Shown here piece by piece: positions 7,286 through 13,785 of a DNA stretch of 14,193 bases; within the stretch, counting starts at the first letter, position 1, and each line of letters starts with the position of its first letter. The stretch spans positions 1 to 14,193 of the forward strand of contig JAEZBO010000258.1 of NCBI GenBank assembly GCA_023427085.1, written 5' to 3'. This DNA comes from Pseudomonadota bacterium (GTDB lineage: Bacteria > Pseudomonadota > Gammaproteobacteria > Burkholderiales > Burkholderiaceae_B). The notes beneath the pieces were generated by a model. The model searched no databases. It was not told where the DNA came from and saw nothing but the letters and a program-made list of their open reading frames with translations. The position numbers and the translations under genes are program-made.

Positions 7286-8129
7286 GCAGATACCTCATGC
7301 CGCGCCGGCCCAGCGCGACGATCAGGGCGATGCACAGCATCACCGAGGCCAGCAGCACGATCGAGGCGACCGCGGCCAGCGGCCAGTTGTAGACCACCAG
7401 CGACTGCTGCCAGATCACCAGCGGCAGGTAGACCAGCCGGTTGCCGCCGATGATGGACTGCGAGATGAAGGCGGTGGTCGCGCTGGCGAACACCAGCGTG
7501 CAGCCGGCCACCAGCCCCGGCAGCGACAGCGGCAGCACCACCTTGAACAAGGTGCGCCAGCGCGACGCGCCCAGCGCGGTCGAGGCGTCGATCAGATTGC
7601 CATCCATGCGCGCCATCACGCTGATCAAGGGCAGCAGCATCATCGGCAGCTCGATCTGCGTCAGCGACAGCACCAGCCCGAACTCGGTCTGCAGCAGCCG
7701 CAAGGGCGTCGGGCTGAGCCCCAGCGCCATCACCAGCTGGTTGATCACGCCGTCGCTGCCCAGGATCACGATCCACGCAAAGGTGCGCACCACCACCGAC
7801 AGCAGCACCGGCATGATGATGATGAACAGCAGCAGCCGGCGCCAGCGCTCGCTGGCCTGCATGTACACCACCGCCAGCGGATAGCCGACGATGACGGTCG
7901 CGCAGACCGTCATCGCGCCCAGCTTGAGCGTATCGAACGTCACCTTCCAGTAGAACGGGTCGGTCACGAACTTGGTCCAGCTGGCCGTGCCGGGACGCGT
8001 CAACATGTCGTCGTCGTAGCCGCTGGTGGCCAGCAGCATCAGCAGCGGCGCCGCGAAGAAGGCCATGAAGGCCAGCGTCAACGGCAGCGCCAGCGGCCAG
8101 CTGCGGGATGCGAGCGCGTTGGAACTCAA
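7278..8129 (-). CDS. ABC importer permease, PotB-type
   Basis: A 283-residue permease of the PotB type, partner of the following permease. Hydrophobic helices begin at about residue 12; a long periplasmic stretch containing SWTKFVTDPFYWKVTFDTLKL (about 50-70) is typical of PotB homologues. The EAA loop runs from D181-A182 through G187 to L199-P200 (…GASRWRTLFKVVLPLSLPGL). The start codon is a TTG at 8127-8129, overlapping the stop of the binding-protein gene by 4 bp (TTGA) and preceded by GAGG at 7-nt spacing; no ATG occurs until residue 22, within the first helix. Such stop/start overlap implies translational coupling. It acts in the inner membrane as half of the transport channel. Confidence 0.88.
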   Translation of the reverse strand: MSSNALASRSWPLALPLTLAFMAFFAAPLLMLLATSGYDDDMLTRPGTASWTKFVTDPFYWKVTFDTLKLGAMTVCATVIVGYPLAVVYMQASERWRRLLLFIIIMPVLLSVVVRTFAWIVILGSDGVINQLVMALGLSPTPLRLLQTEFGLVLSLTQIELPMMLLPLISVMARMDGNLIDASTALGASRWRTLFKVVLPLSLPGLVAGCTLVFASATTAFISQSIIGGNRLVYLPLVIWQQSLVVYNWPLAAVASIVLLASVMLCIALIVALGRRGMRYLHV

Positions 8130-9157
8130 CGGGCGACCTCACGATTGAAGCGCTCGATCCAGCCGGCCCGCAGCGGATTGATCTGCTTCCAGTCGTGCTG
8201 CACCATGCCCGACATCTCGGCCAGGCTCTTGAGCGGCAGCGAGCCGTCCAGCTGCACCTCGGACGACACCGGCGCCATGAAATACGGCCCCTTCATCAGC
8301 TGCGTCTGCACCGGCGCCGACAGCACGGTATCGATGAAACGATAGGCGTTGTCGATCTCCTGCGCGCCCTTGGCGATGTGCAGCGTCGTGAAGAAGGTGA
8401 TCACGCCGCTGGCCGGCCGCACGAACTCGATGTCCACGCCGCGCGCCTTGAGCGTGCCCACCGTCTGCGTGTTGGCATACATGATGTCGCACTGGCCCTG
8501 CTGGAACAGGCTGGGCATCGAGGCCGGCGCGCCGATCGCGGCGATCTTGGGCAGCGCCTGCTTGAGCGCCGCGAAGAACGGTTCGACGTCGGTGCCCTGG
8601 CCGCCGAAGGCGCGTGCCATTTCCAGGATCGACACGGTGCCGAAGGTGGTCTGGAAACCCGTCAGGCCCAGCCGCGACACATACGGTTCGGCGAACAGAT
8701 CCTTCCAGTCGGTCGGCGGTTTGTCGAACTTCTTGGGGTTGTAGGCGATGCCGACGAATTGCGCGGCGACCGTCACGCCATACTCGTCGGCCATGCCCGG
8801 CTGCAGCGTGCCGGCATGGCTCAGCCGCGACGGATCGAACTTCTCGAACAGGCCGGCTTCGATGGCCGTCACGCGCGGGCCCGGATCGAGCAGGAAGGTG
8901 TCGAACAGCGGATTGCCGCGCGCGGCCCGCGCCTTGGCGATCTGGTCGACCGCGAACAGCGGCTGCATCTGCAGCTCGACGCCGTGCGCCTGCTTGAGCG
9001 CCGGCGCGACGATGCCGCGATAGGCTTCTTCCCATGAACCGGGATAGATGGCGCTGGTCACCGCGCCCTTGGCGTGGGCGATGCGGGGCAGCAGCGAGAG
9101 TCCGCCCAATGCGGCGGCACCGGCCAGCAGCTGGCGGCGAAGAGGATCATGCGTCAT
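8126..9157 (-). CDS. Periplasmic substrate-binding protein, PotD-type, probably Tat-exported
   Basis: A 343-residue solute-binding protein of the PotD/extracellular-binding family 1 type. The N-terminus is a signal peptide with a twin arginine (LRRQLLAGAAALGG, residues 6-19) and a likely cleavage after AHA (residue 29), suggesting Tat export, common for this subfamily. The mature part begins with AIYPGSWEEAYRGIV and contains LFDTFLLDPGP (about 84-94), YGVTVAAQFVGIAYNPKKF (about 126-144) and FQQGQCDIMYANTQ, which are typical positions of the hinge and ligand cleft. The ligand is not predictable from motif alone. The ATG at 9155-9157 has AAGGA at 6-nt spacing, overlapping the ATPase gene's stop codon. 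It would deliver substrate to the two permeases encoded directly downstream. Confidence 0.9.
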   Translation of the reverse strand: MTHDPLRRQLLAGAAALGGLSLLPRIAHAKGAVTSAIYPGSWEEAYRGIVAPALKQAHGVELQMQPLFAVDQIAKARAARGNPLFDTFLLDPGPRVTAIEAGLFEKFDPSRLSHAGTLQPGMADEYGVTVAAQFVGIAYNPKKFDKPPTDWKDLFAEPYVSRLGLTGFQTTFGTVSILEMARAFGGQGTDVEPFFAALKQALPKIAAIGAPASMPSLFQQGQCDIMYANTQTVGTLKARGVDIEFVRPASGVITFFTTLHIAKGAQEIDNAYRFIDTVLSAPVQTQLMKGPYFMAPVSSEVQLDGSLPLKSLAEMSGMVQHDWKQINPLRAGWIERFNREVAR

Positions 9158-9167
9158 GACAGTTCCT

Positions 9168-10253
9168 TCAGTTTGCGGGTGAGGTAGCCGGAAATAACGA
9201 GGGCCTGGCGTCAGGCCGCAGGCCGCACCAGGCCTGGCCGGTCGGCGCCGCGGCGACGCCGTGGCGCGGCGCGGAGACTTTCAACGCGACCTGCTCGCGC
9301 GTGATGACCTGGTGCACCACGTGCGCGCCCAGCGGCAGGCTCAGGCCCACGTCGACCGGCCAGCGGCCCGGCTGCGCGCTGTCGGCCAGGTACAGGTGCT
9401 CGGGCCGCAACGACACCGTCACGCGCTCGCCGCTGGCCCAGCGGGCATCGGCCTGGACGGTCACCGAGGCGCCGGCGTCCAGCGCGATCTGCACGCTGTC
9501 GCCATCGACCTGCGCGACGCTGCCCGCCAACAGGTTGGCGGTGCCGACGAAGCTGTTGACGAACAGGCTGCGCGGGCGGTCGTAGATGTCGACGGCCGAT
9601 CCCAGTTGTTCGACCCGGCCGCGATTCATGATGGCAATCCGATCGGCCACGCTCATGGCCTCTTCCTGATCGTGCGTGACCAGGATGGCGGTCAAGCCCA
9701 GTTGCCGTTGCAGGCGCTTGATCTCGATCTGCATGTCCAGCCGCAGGTTCTTGTCGAGCGCGCTGAACGGTTCGTCCAGCAGCAGGATGCGCGGCTCGGT
9801 GGCGATCGCGCGGGCCAGCGCCACGCGCTGCTGCTGGCCGCCCGACAGCTGGCGCGGATAACGCTCGGCCATCTGCGGCAGCTGCACGGTCTCCAGGCAT
9901 TGCCTGACCCGCAGCGCCGTGTCGGCGCGCGAACGGCCGCGCGCCACCAGCCCGTAGGCGACGTTCTGCGCCACCGTCATGTGCGGAAACAGCGCGTAGT
10001 TCTGGAACACGATGCCGATGTCGCGGCGATTGGGTTGCAGGTCGTCGATGGCGCGGCCGTCGACCCGCACCGAGCCCTGCGTCTGCCTGACGAAACCGGC
10101 GACGATGCGCAGCAGGCTGGTCTTGCCGCAACCCGACGGACCCAGCAGCGCCAGCACCTCGCCGGGGTCGATCGACAGGTCGACGTCATCGACGGCGACG
10201 AAGCTGCCATAACGATGCGTGACCGACTCTATATCCAGCGAATGCTTGCCCAT
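9168..10253 (-). CDS. ABC importer ATPase, PotA-type
   Basis: A 361-residue ATP-binding subunit energising the importer. All nucleotide-binding motifs are intact (numbers from the ATG at 10251-10253): Walker A GPSGCGKT (38-45), Q-loop FQNYALFPH (Q84), signature LSGGQQQR (136-143), Walker B ILLLDEP with D160-E161, and the switch histidine H194 in VTHDQEEA. The C-terminal ~120 residues form a TOBE-like regulatory domain (SLRPEHLYL) as in PotA/CysA-type ATPases. The frame extends 16 codons upstream to 10301, but that stretch is Arg/Pro/Gly-rich; the internal ATG followed by GKHSLDIESVTHRYG is the better start and has AGAGG about 10 bases upstream. It is the first gene of the operon, about 56 nt downstream of the predicted sigma-54 transcription start. 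Confidence 0.92.
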   Translation of the reverse strand: MGKHSLDIESVTHRYGSFVAVDDVDLSIDPGEVLALLGPSGCGKTSLLRIVAGFVRQTQGSVRVDGRAIDDLQPNRRDIGIVFQNYALFPHMTVAQNVAYGLVARGRSRADTALRVRQCLETVQLPQMAERYPRQLSGGQQQRVALARAIATEPRILLLDEPFSALDKNLRLDMQIEIKRLQRQLGLTAILVTHDQEEAMSVADRIAIMNRGRVEQLGSAVDIYDRPRSLFVNSFVGTANLLAGSVAQVDGDSVQIALDAGASVTVQADARWASGERVTVSLRPEHLYLADSAQPGRWPVDVGLSLPLGAHVVHQVITREQVALKVSAPRHGVAAAPTGQAWCGLRPDARPSLFPATSPAN

Positions 10254-10319
10254 GCCTGTCCGACCTCTTCCCGATGGCCGCCCCGGACGGGGTGGCCGCA
10301 ATCAACTCGAGCAGGCCTA

Positions 10320-10335
10320 TGCAAGTTCCGTGCCA
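10320..10335 (-). promoter_or_regulatory. Sigma-54 (RpoN) promoter of the ureide operon
   Basis: The minus strand reads TGGCACG-GAAC-TTGCA, matching the sigma-54 consensus TGGCACG-N4-TTGCW at every defined base, with the invariant GG (-24) and GC (-12) correctly spaced. Transcription would start near 10309, giving a leader of about 56 nt before the ATPase ATG. The position, strand and upstream box cluster all agree. Sigma-54 promoters need an enhancer-binding ATPase, often NtrC under nitrogen limitation. The match is directly visible; activity is inferred. Confidence 0.82.
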
Positions 10336-10388
10336 TCGGCGCGCGGGTCGTGCGACCGCGCCGGCGCGAGGCCCGCGGCCGGGCGCGG

Positions 10389-10401
10389 CAAGCGCTTGAA
10401 T
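10389..10401 (-). promoter_or_regulatory. IHF-like bending site between activator boxes and promoter
   Basis: The minus strand reads ATTCAAGCGCTTG, matching the IHF consensus WATCAANNNNTTR at all defined positions but one. It lies about 86 bp upstream of the predicted start, between the distal boxes and the promoter, where IHF commonly bends DNA at sigma-54 promoters. Its core CAAGCGCTTG (10389-10398) is also a perfect 10-bp palindrome, so another regulator's operator is possible. Confidence 0.4.
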
Positions 10402-10426
10402 TTGGGGAGTTTTCGGGATACCAGGA

Positions 10427-10434
10427 TGTATACA
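10427..10434. promoter_or_regulatory. TGTATACA palindrome, possible GntR-type half-operator
   Basis: TGTATACA in the context GATGTATACAAG is an AT-rich dyad within very GC-rich DNA, about 120 bp upstream of the predicted sigma-54 start. GntR/FadR-type repressors often bind T-x-GT...AC-x-A dyads. No GntR gene is in the window, and a short dyad like this may be chance. Confidence 0.25.
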
Positions 10435-10504
10435 AGAGCGCCGGCGCGACGGCTCGGCGAAGTCCGCCGCCGGCCTGCGGCGCGGCGGCCGCCACGCGTG
10501 GCGC

Positions 10505-10575
10505 TGGTGCATGCGGGAATCGATTGGTGCACCGGCGTCGCACCAGGGCTTGGTGCACGCGTGCACCGATGCACG
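10505..10575. promoter_or_regulatory. Cluster of TGCACCA/TGGTGCA boxes, candidate enhancer (UAS)
   Basis: TGGTGCA occurs at 10505-10511, 10525-10531 and 10551-10557 on the + strand. Inverted partners are GCACCA (10540-10545), TGCACC (10562-10567) and GCACGG (10571-10576). Two dyads stand out: GCACCA-N5-TGGTGC (10540-10556) and the perfect 16-bp palindrome GGTGCACGCGTGCACC (10552-10567). The cluster sits about 196-266 bp upstream of the predicted start, the usual distance for enhancer-binding proteins. The boxes resemble NtrC half-sites, but GCAC and GTGC are 9 bases apart rather than the enterobacterial 7, so NtrC is only one candidate. Confidence 0.6.
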
Positions 10576-10608
10576 GTTTTTGGCTCTGGCCGTGCGTCGC
10601 GGGTCGCG

Positions 10609-10637
10609 CTCAGCCAGCTCGGCTCAGGCCAGCTCGG
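10609..10637. repeat. Short imperfect tandem duplication spanning a stop codon
   Basis: On the + strand CTCAG-CCAGCTCGG is followed at once by CTCAG-GCCAGCTCGG, a 14/15-bp unit repeated twice. It covers the last codons and stop of the methyltransferase gene (minus strand reads GCCGAGCTGGCCTGA then GCCGAGCTGGCTGAG). Probably a replication-slippage product without function. Confidence 0.6.
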
Positions 10638-11232
10638 CCCGACGCCCGCGCGGCGCGCGCCGCGTGATGCGGTAGACCGCCGCGGGCGGCACGTTGGCCC
10701 ACGCGCGGCCGATGTTGACGGCCTTCAGGCCGAGCCGGTCCAGCAGCACCCGCGAGATCGGGCAGGACAGGCCGTAGGTGAACTGATAGAACGCGCCGCC
10801 GTCACGCAGCCGCGCAAACGAGGCGTCCATGATCGCCAGCACCTTGCGCGGCGGCATCGACAGCAGCGGCAGGCCGCTGATCACCGCGCCCAGCGGCCGC
10901 TGCTCGAACAGCGGTACCCGCTTGAGCCTGGCGGCGTCCATCTGCAGCAAGGTCGCTTGCGGAAAACGCCGCGTCAGGCGCTCGACGAATTCGCTGCCGC
11001 ATTCGACCAGCGCCAGGTCTTCCTGGGCCAGCCCGCGCCGCAGCAAGGCGGCGGTGAAGACACCGGTGCCAGGGCCCAGCTCGAGCACCGGCCCGTGAGC
11101 GGGGTGCACCTCGGAGGTCATCAGGTCGGCCAGCGCCGCGCCGGACGGCATGACCGCGGCGACCCGGAACGGATCGGACAGCCAGGCCCGGAAGAAACCG
11201 ACGTTCTCCATCGTGGTACTTGCACGCGTCAT
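10624..11232 (-). CDS. PmtA-like phospholipid N-methyltransferase (SAM-dependent)
   Basis: A 202-residue class I SAM methyltransferase. It opens with FFRAWLSDPFRVAAVMPSG (residues 13-31), a segment typical of Rhodobacter-type PmtA and KsgA-like relatives, then motif I VLELGPGTGVFTAAL (49-63), the acidic residue binding the SAM ribose (E77 in LALVECG), a DAARL motif (99-103) and GAVISGLPLLSMP (115-127). Length matches Rhodobacter PmtA, which methylates phosphatidylethanolamine toward phosphatidylcholine at the membrane. The ATG at 11230-11232 has AGGA six bases upstream; an ATG seven codons later lacks one. It follows the DedA-family gene by 38 bp on the same strand, so they are probably cotranscribed, and both concern membrane lipid. 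A different small lipophilic substrate, or rRNA-type methylation, cannot be ruled out. Confidence 0.75.
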   Translation of the reverse strand: MTRASTTMENVGFFRAWLSDPFRVAAVMPSGAALADLMTSEVHPAHGPVLELGPGTGVFTAALLRRGLAQEDLALVECGSEFVERLTRRFPQATLLQMDAARLKRVPLFEQRPLGAVISGLPLLSMPPRKVLAIMDASFARLRDGGAFYQFTYGLSCPISRVLLDRLGLKAVNIGRAWANVPPAAVYRITRRAPRGRRAELA

Positions 11233-11270
11233 ACTGTTTCCTAGGAATCGCGCCGGATGGCGTCGAACCG

Positions 11271-11885
11271 CTATGCGACCCGGGAGCGGCGCAATCGGTT
11301 CCATGCAAAAAAGACCAACAGCTCGCACAGCACCAGCGCGCCCAGCACCTTCAGCGCAAACACGGTGGCGTTGCCGGGCTTGATGAACAGCGGCGCAAAG
11401 TAGCCCACGCCGATGAACAGCGCGTTCCAGAGCGCCACGCCGATCAGGCTGGCCAGCAGGAACGGCCGCACGCCAAAGTTCAGGAAGCCCGCCACGCCGG
11501 GCGCCACCAGCCGCACCGTCGGGATCAGCTGCGCGCCGAACGACAACAGGCCGCGGCGGCGCCGCAGATCGACCAGCACGCTCTGCATGCGCTCGGACGA
11601 TACGCCGAACCAGCGCGCGAAACGCACCAGGAAAGCCGCCGAGCGGGCCTCGCCGATCCGCGCGCACAGTGCGTAGATCAGCAGGCAGCCGACCACGCTG
11701 CCCACGGTCGTGGCGACCAGCGCGGTGCCAACCGACCAGGCGCCGGCCGCGGCGCTGATGCCGACCGCGACCAGTACGGCGTATGACGGCAGGATGGGCG
11801 CCAGCCGTTCGGCGAAGGCGATGGCTAGCAGGCCGGCGGCGCCATAAGGCGCTGCCCAGGTGATCAGGGTTCCCAACGGGTCCAT
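11271..11885 (-). CDS. DedA-family (SNARE-associated/VTT) membrane protein
   Basis: A 204-residue inner-membrane protein of the DedA family, linked to undecaprenyl-phosphate or phospholipid flipping and to envelope homeostasis. Seen: the re-entrant-loop motif FAERLAPILPS (residues 24-34, with E26 and prolines P30 and P33), FGAQLIPTVRLVAPGVAGFLNF (two adjacent motifs, residues 117-137, with the conserved arginine R125), then a G-x-x-LWN helix (149-154) and a C-terminal helix. I start at the ATG at 11883-11885 (MDPLGTLI); AGGAG lies 12 bases upstream, rather far. The frame extends to 11996, but those 37 extra residues lack hydrophobic character. It is followed after 38 bp by the PmtA-like methyltransferase. 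Confidence 0.85.
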   Translation of the reverse strand: MDPLGTLITWAAPYGAAGLLAIAFAERLAPILPSYAVLVAVGISAAAGAWSVGTALVATTVGSVVGCLLIYALCARIGEARSAAFLVRFARWFGVSSERMQSVLVDLRRRRGLLSFGAQLIPTVRLVAPGVAGFLNFGVRPFLLASLIGVALWNALFIGVGYFAPLFIKPGNATVFALKVLGALVLCELLVFFAWNRLRRSRVA

Positions 11886-12010
11886 CGACGAACTACGCTC
11901 CTGGCGCGAGACGCCTGCCGGGGCGCGTGCGCCGGCCGTCAGGCTCCAAAAAAGATCAGCTGTTGTAGCAAACCGCGACTGTCGTAAACGTGACAAAGCC
12001 GCTGCATTTG

Positions 12011-12020
12011 CAAGCGCTTG
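12011..12020. repeat. Second intergenic copy of CAAGCGCTTG palindrome
   Basis: The perfect 10-bp palindrome CAAGCGCTTG occurs here and at 10389-10398, both in non-coding DNA upstream of minus-strand units; I saw no copy inside a gene. This one lies about 130 bp upstream of the DedA start. It could be a shared regulator's site (LacI-type operators have AAGCGCTT cores) or chance. Confidence 0.35.
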
Positions 12021-12107
12021 GTAACCGTATTGTCGAAGGCAAAGATTAAGAGAATCTGAATGGACTATCCGGCGCCGGGTAATGAGCTTATGCCGGCCCG
12101 CTGGAGC

Positions 12108-13733
12108 TCAGCGCGACTTGCTGCCACGCAGCGCGCGGATGCTGGGCGGCGGTTCGAAGGAATCGCTGCGGGCCGGCTCCCAGAAGGCCTGGAACACCGC
12201 GTGGTCGGGCACGCCCTCGAGCAGCTCGCCCGGCGCCAGGTAGTTGTAGAGCGTCGCCAGCGACCGGATCTCGACCGGCGAGACGCGCCGCACGATGTGT
12301 TCGGGCCCCAGCTGCGAGGTATGCGTCAGCCCGGCCGCCGACAACAGCTCGCGCAAGGCCCGCATGGTGTTGGCGTGGTACTGGTGCACGCGCGACGACT
12401 TGTCGGTCACGTCCAGGTGGCGCCAGCGGCTGCGGTCCTGCGTCGCGACGCCGGTCGGACAGCGGTCGTTGTGGCAGCTGAGCGACTGGATACAGCCCAG
12501 CGCGAACATGAAGCCGCGGCCCGCGTTGCACCAGTCGGCGCCCATCGCCAGCGTGCGCGCGATCTCGAAGGCGCTGGTGATCTTGCCGGCCGCGCCGATC
12601 TTGATGCGCTCGCGCAGCGACAGGCCGACCAGCGTGTTGTGCACCAGCATCAGCGCCTCGTTCATCGGCACGCCGACGTGATCGGTGAACTCGACCGGCG
12701 CCGCGCCGGTGCCGCCCTCGGCGCCGTCGACGACGATGAAATCGGGCATCAGGCCGGTCTGCACCATGGCCTTGGCGATGCCGAACCATTCCCACGGATG
12801 GCCGATCGCCAGCTTGAAGCCGACCGGCTTGCCGCCCGACAGCTCACGCAGCCGCGCGACGAACTGCAGCAGCTCGATCGGCGTCGAGAACGCCGAATGG
12901 CGCGACGGCGAAATGCAGTCGTGCCCCATCGTGACGCCGCGCGTGGCGGCGATCTCGGCCGACACCTTGGCTGCCGGCAGCACGCCGCCATGGCCGGGCT
13001 TGGCGCCCTGCGACAGCTTGATCTCGATCATCTTGACCTGGTCGCTGGCGGCGTTCTGCGCAAAACGTTCGGCATCGAAGCGGCCCAGTTCGTCGCGGCA
13101 GCCGAAATAGCCCGAGCCGATCTCCCACACCAGGTCGCCGCCGCACTCGCGGTGATACGGCGAGATCGAACCCTCGCCGGTGTCGTGGTAGAAGTTGCCG
13201 CGCCGCGCGCCTTCGTTGAGCGCGCGGATCGCGTTGGCCGACAGCGAGCCGAAGCTCATCGCCGAGATGTTGAAGACGCTGCACGAGTACGGCTTGGCAC
13301 AGCTCTCGCCGACCATCACGCGAAAGTCGTGGCTCTGGATCTCGGTGGTCGCCAGCGAATGGTTGATCCACTCGTAGTCGGTCTGGTAGGTGCTGCGCAG
13401 CGTGCCGAAGGCCACCACGTCGAGCTGGCGCTTGGCCCGCTGGTAGACCAGCGAACGCTGCTGGCGCGAGAACGGCACGTCCTCGAGATCGCTCTGCACG
13501 AAATATTGGCGGATCTCCGGGCCGATCGATTCGAGGCCATAACGAAAATGGGCCAGGATCGGATAGTTGCGCCGCAGCGTGCTGCGCGTCTGCAGGATGT
13601 CCCAGGTGCCCAGCAGCGCCAGCAGCGCGAACACCGTGCCGGCGCCGGCCCAGGCCGGCGTGGCCGGGGTCAGTGCGAACGCGACGATACACAGCACGAT
13701 CGACAACAGGTAGACGGCATAACGCTTGATCAT
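12108..13733 (-). CDS. Membrane-anchored FMN-binding glutamate-synthase-domain protein
   Basis: A 541-residue protein with one or two N-terminal hydrophobic helices (about residues 5-44) followed by the FMN-binding synthase domain of glutamate synthase (GOGAT GltB central part). Motifs, numbered from the ATG at 13731-13733: MSFGSLS (about 159-165), K239-LSQGAKPGHGG250 (flavin-site loop), DGAEGGTGAAP (336-346) and the [3Fe-4S] cysteines C414-x5-C420-x4-C425 in a CIQSLSCHNDRCPTGVATQ context. The glutaminase domain and the C-terminal beta-helix of true GltB are absent, so ammonia from glutamine cannot be made by this chain alone. Such stand-alone proteins are widespread and their reaction is mostly unproven. 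The ATG at 13733 has GGAG nine bases upstream; the GTG six bases earlier is too close to it. The neighbouring genes give no clear functional hint. Confidence 0.88.
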   Translation of the reverse strand: MIKRYAVYLLSIVLCIVAFALTPATPAWAGAGTVFALLALLGTWDILQTRSTLRRNYPILAHFRYGLESIGPEIRQYFVQSDLEDVPFSRQQRSLVYQRAKRQLDVVAFGTLRSTYQTDYEWINHSLATTEIQSHDFRVMVGESCAKPYSCSVFNISAMSFGSLSANAIRALNEGARRGNFYHDTGEGSISPYHRECGGDLVWEIGSGYFGCRDELGRFDAERFAQNAASDQVKMIEIKLSQGAKPGHGGVLPAAKVSAEIAATRGVTMGHDCISPSRHSAFSTPIELLQFVARLRELSGGKPVGFKLAIGHPWEWFGIAKAMVQTGLMPDFIVVDGAEGGTGAAPVEFTDHVGVPMNEALMLVHNTLVGLSLRERIKIGAAGKITSAFEIARTLAMGADWCNAGRGFMFALGCIQSLSCHNDRCPTGVATQDRSRWRHLDVTDKSSRVHQYHANTMRALRELLSAAGLTHTSQLGPEHIVRRVSPVEIRSLATLYNYLAPGELLEGVPDHAVFQAFWEPARSDSFEPPPSIRALRGSKSR

Positions 13734-13765
13734 CGGCACAGGCTCCGGGGTCGGGTACCCGCCAG

Positions 13766-13771
13766 ACTATA
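13766..13771 (-). promoter_or_regulatory. Possible -10 box for the GOGAT-like gene
   Basis: The minus strand reads TATAGT, one mismatch from TATAAT, about 33 nt upstream of the ATG. A TTGACG lies upstream (complement of 13784-13789) but only 12 bp away rather than about 17, so a standard sigma-70 promoter is doubtful. Confidence 0.3.
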
Positions 13772-13785
13772 CGCAAGATGCCGCG

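Larger units (their letters stand above)
10254..10623. other. 370-bp gene-free regulatory region upstream of the ureide operon
   Basis: No convincing coding sequence lies here: the open frames are short and Arg/Ala/Pro-rich. The region lies between the ATPase start and the methyltransferase stop, both minus strand, and so is the control region of the six-gene operon. Reading toward the operon it holds a cluster of TGCACCA-type boxes (10505-10575), a TGTATACA palindrome (10427-10434), an IHF-like site (10389-10401) and a sigma-54 promoter (10320-10335). It also includes part of a short tandem repeat over the methyltransferase stop codon (10609-10637). Confidence 0.75.

Noticed and set aside
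10571..10595. GCACGG ... CCGTGC inverted repeat as terminator of the methyltransferase gene
   Set aside because: Six-bp stem with the T-run inside the 13-nt loop, not after the stem; not a Rho-independent terminator.
9261..10667. 468-codon + frame antisense to the ABC ATPase
   Set aside because: Opposite strand of a gene with all ABC motifs; no domain in the translation.
11941..12060. Sigma-70 promoter for the DedA gene (TTGTCA and similar boxes on the minus strand)
   Set aside because: Several -35-like hexamers but no -10 box at fitting distance.
12061..12107. GCCGG/CCGGC hairpin after the GOGAT-like gene
   Set aside because: Short stem, long loop and no following T-run in the direction of transcription.
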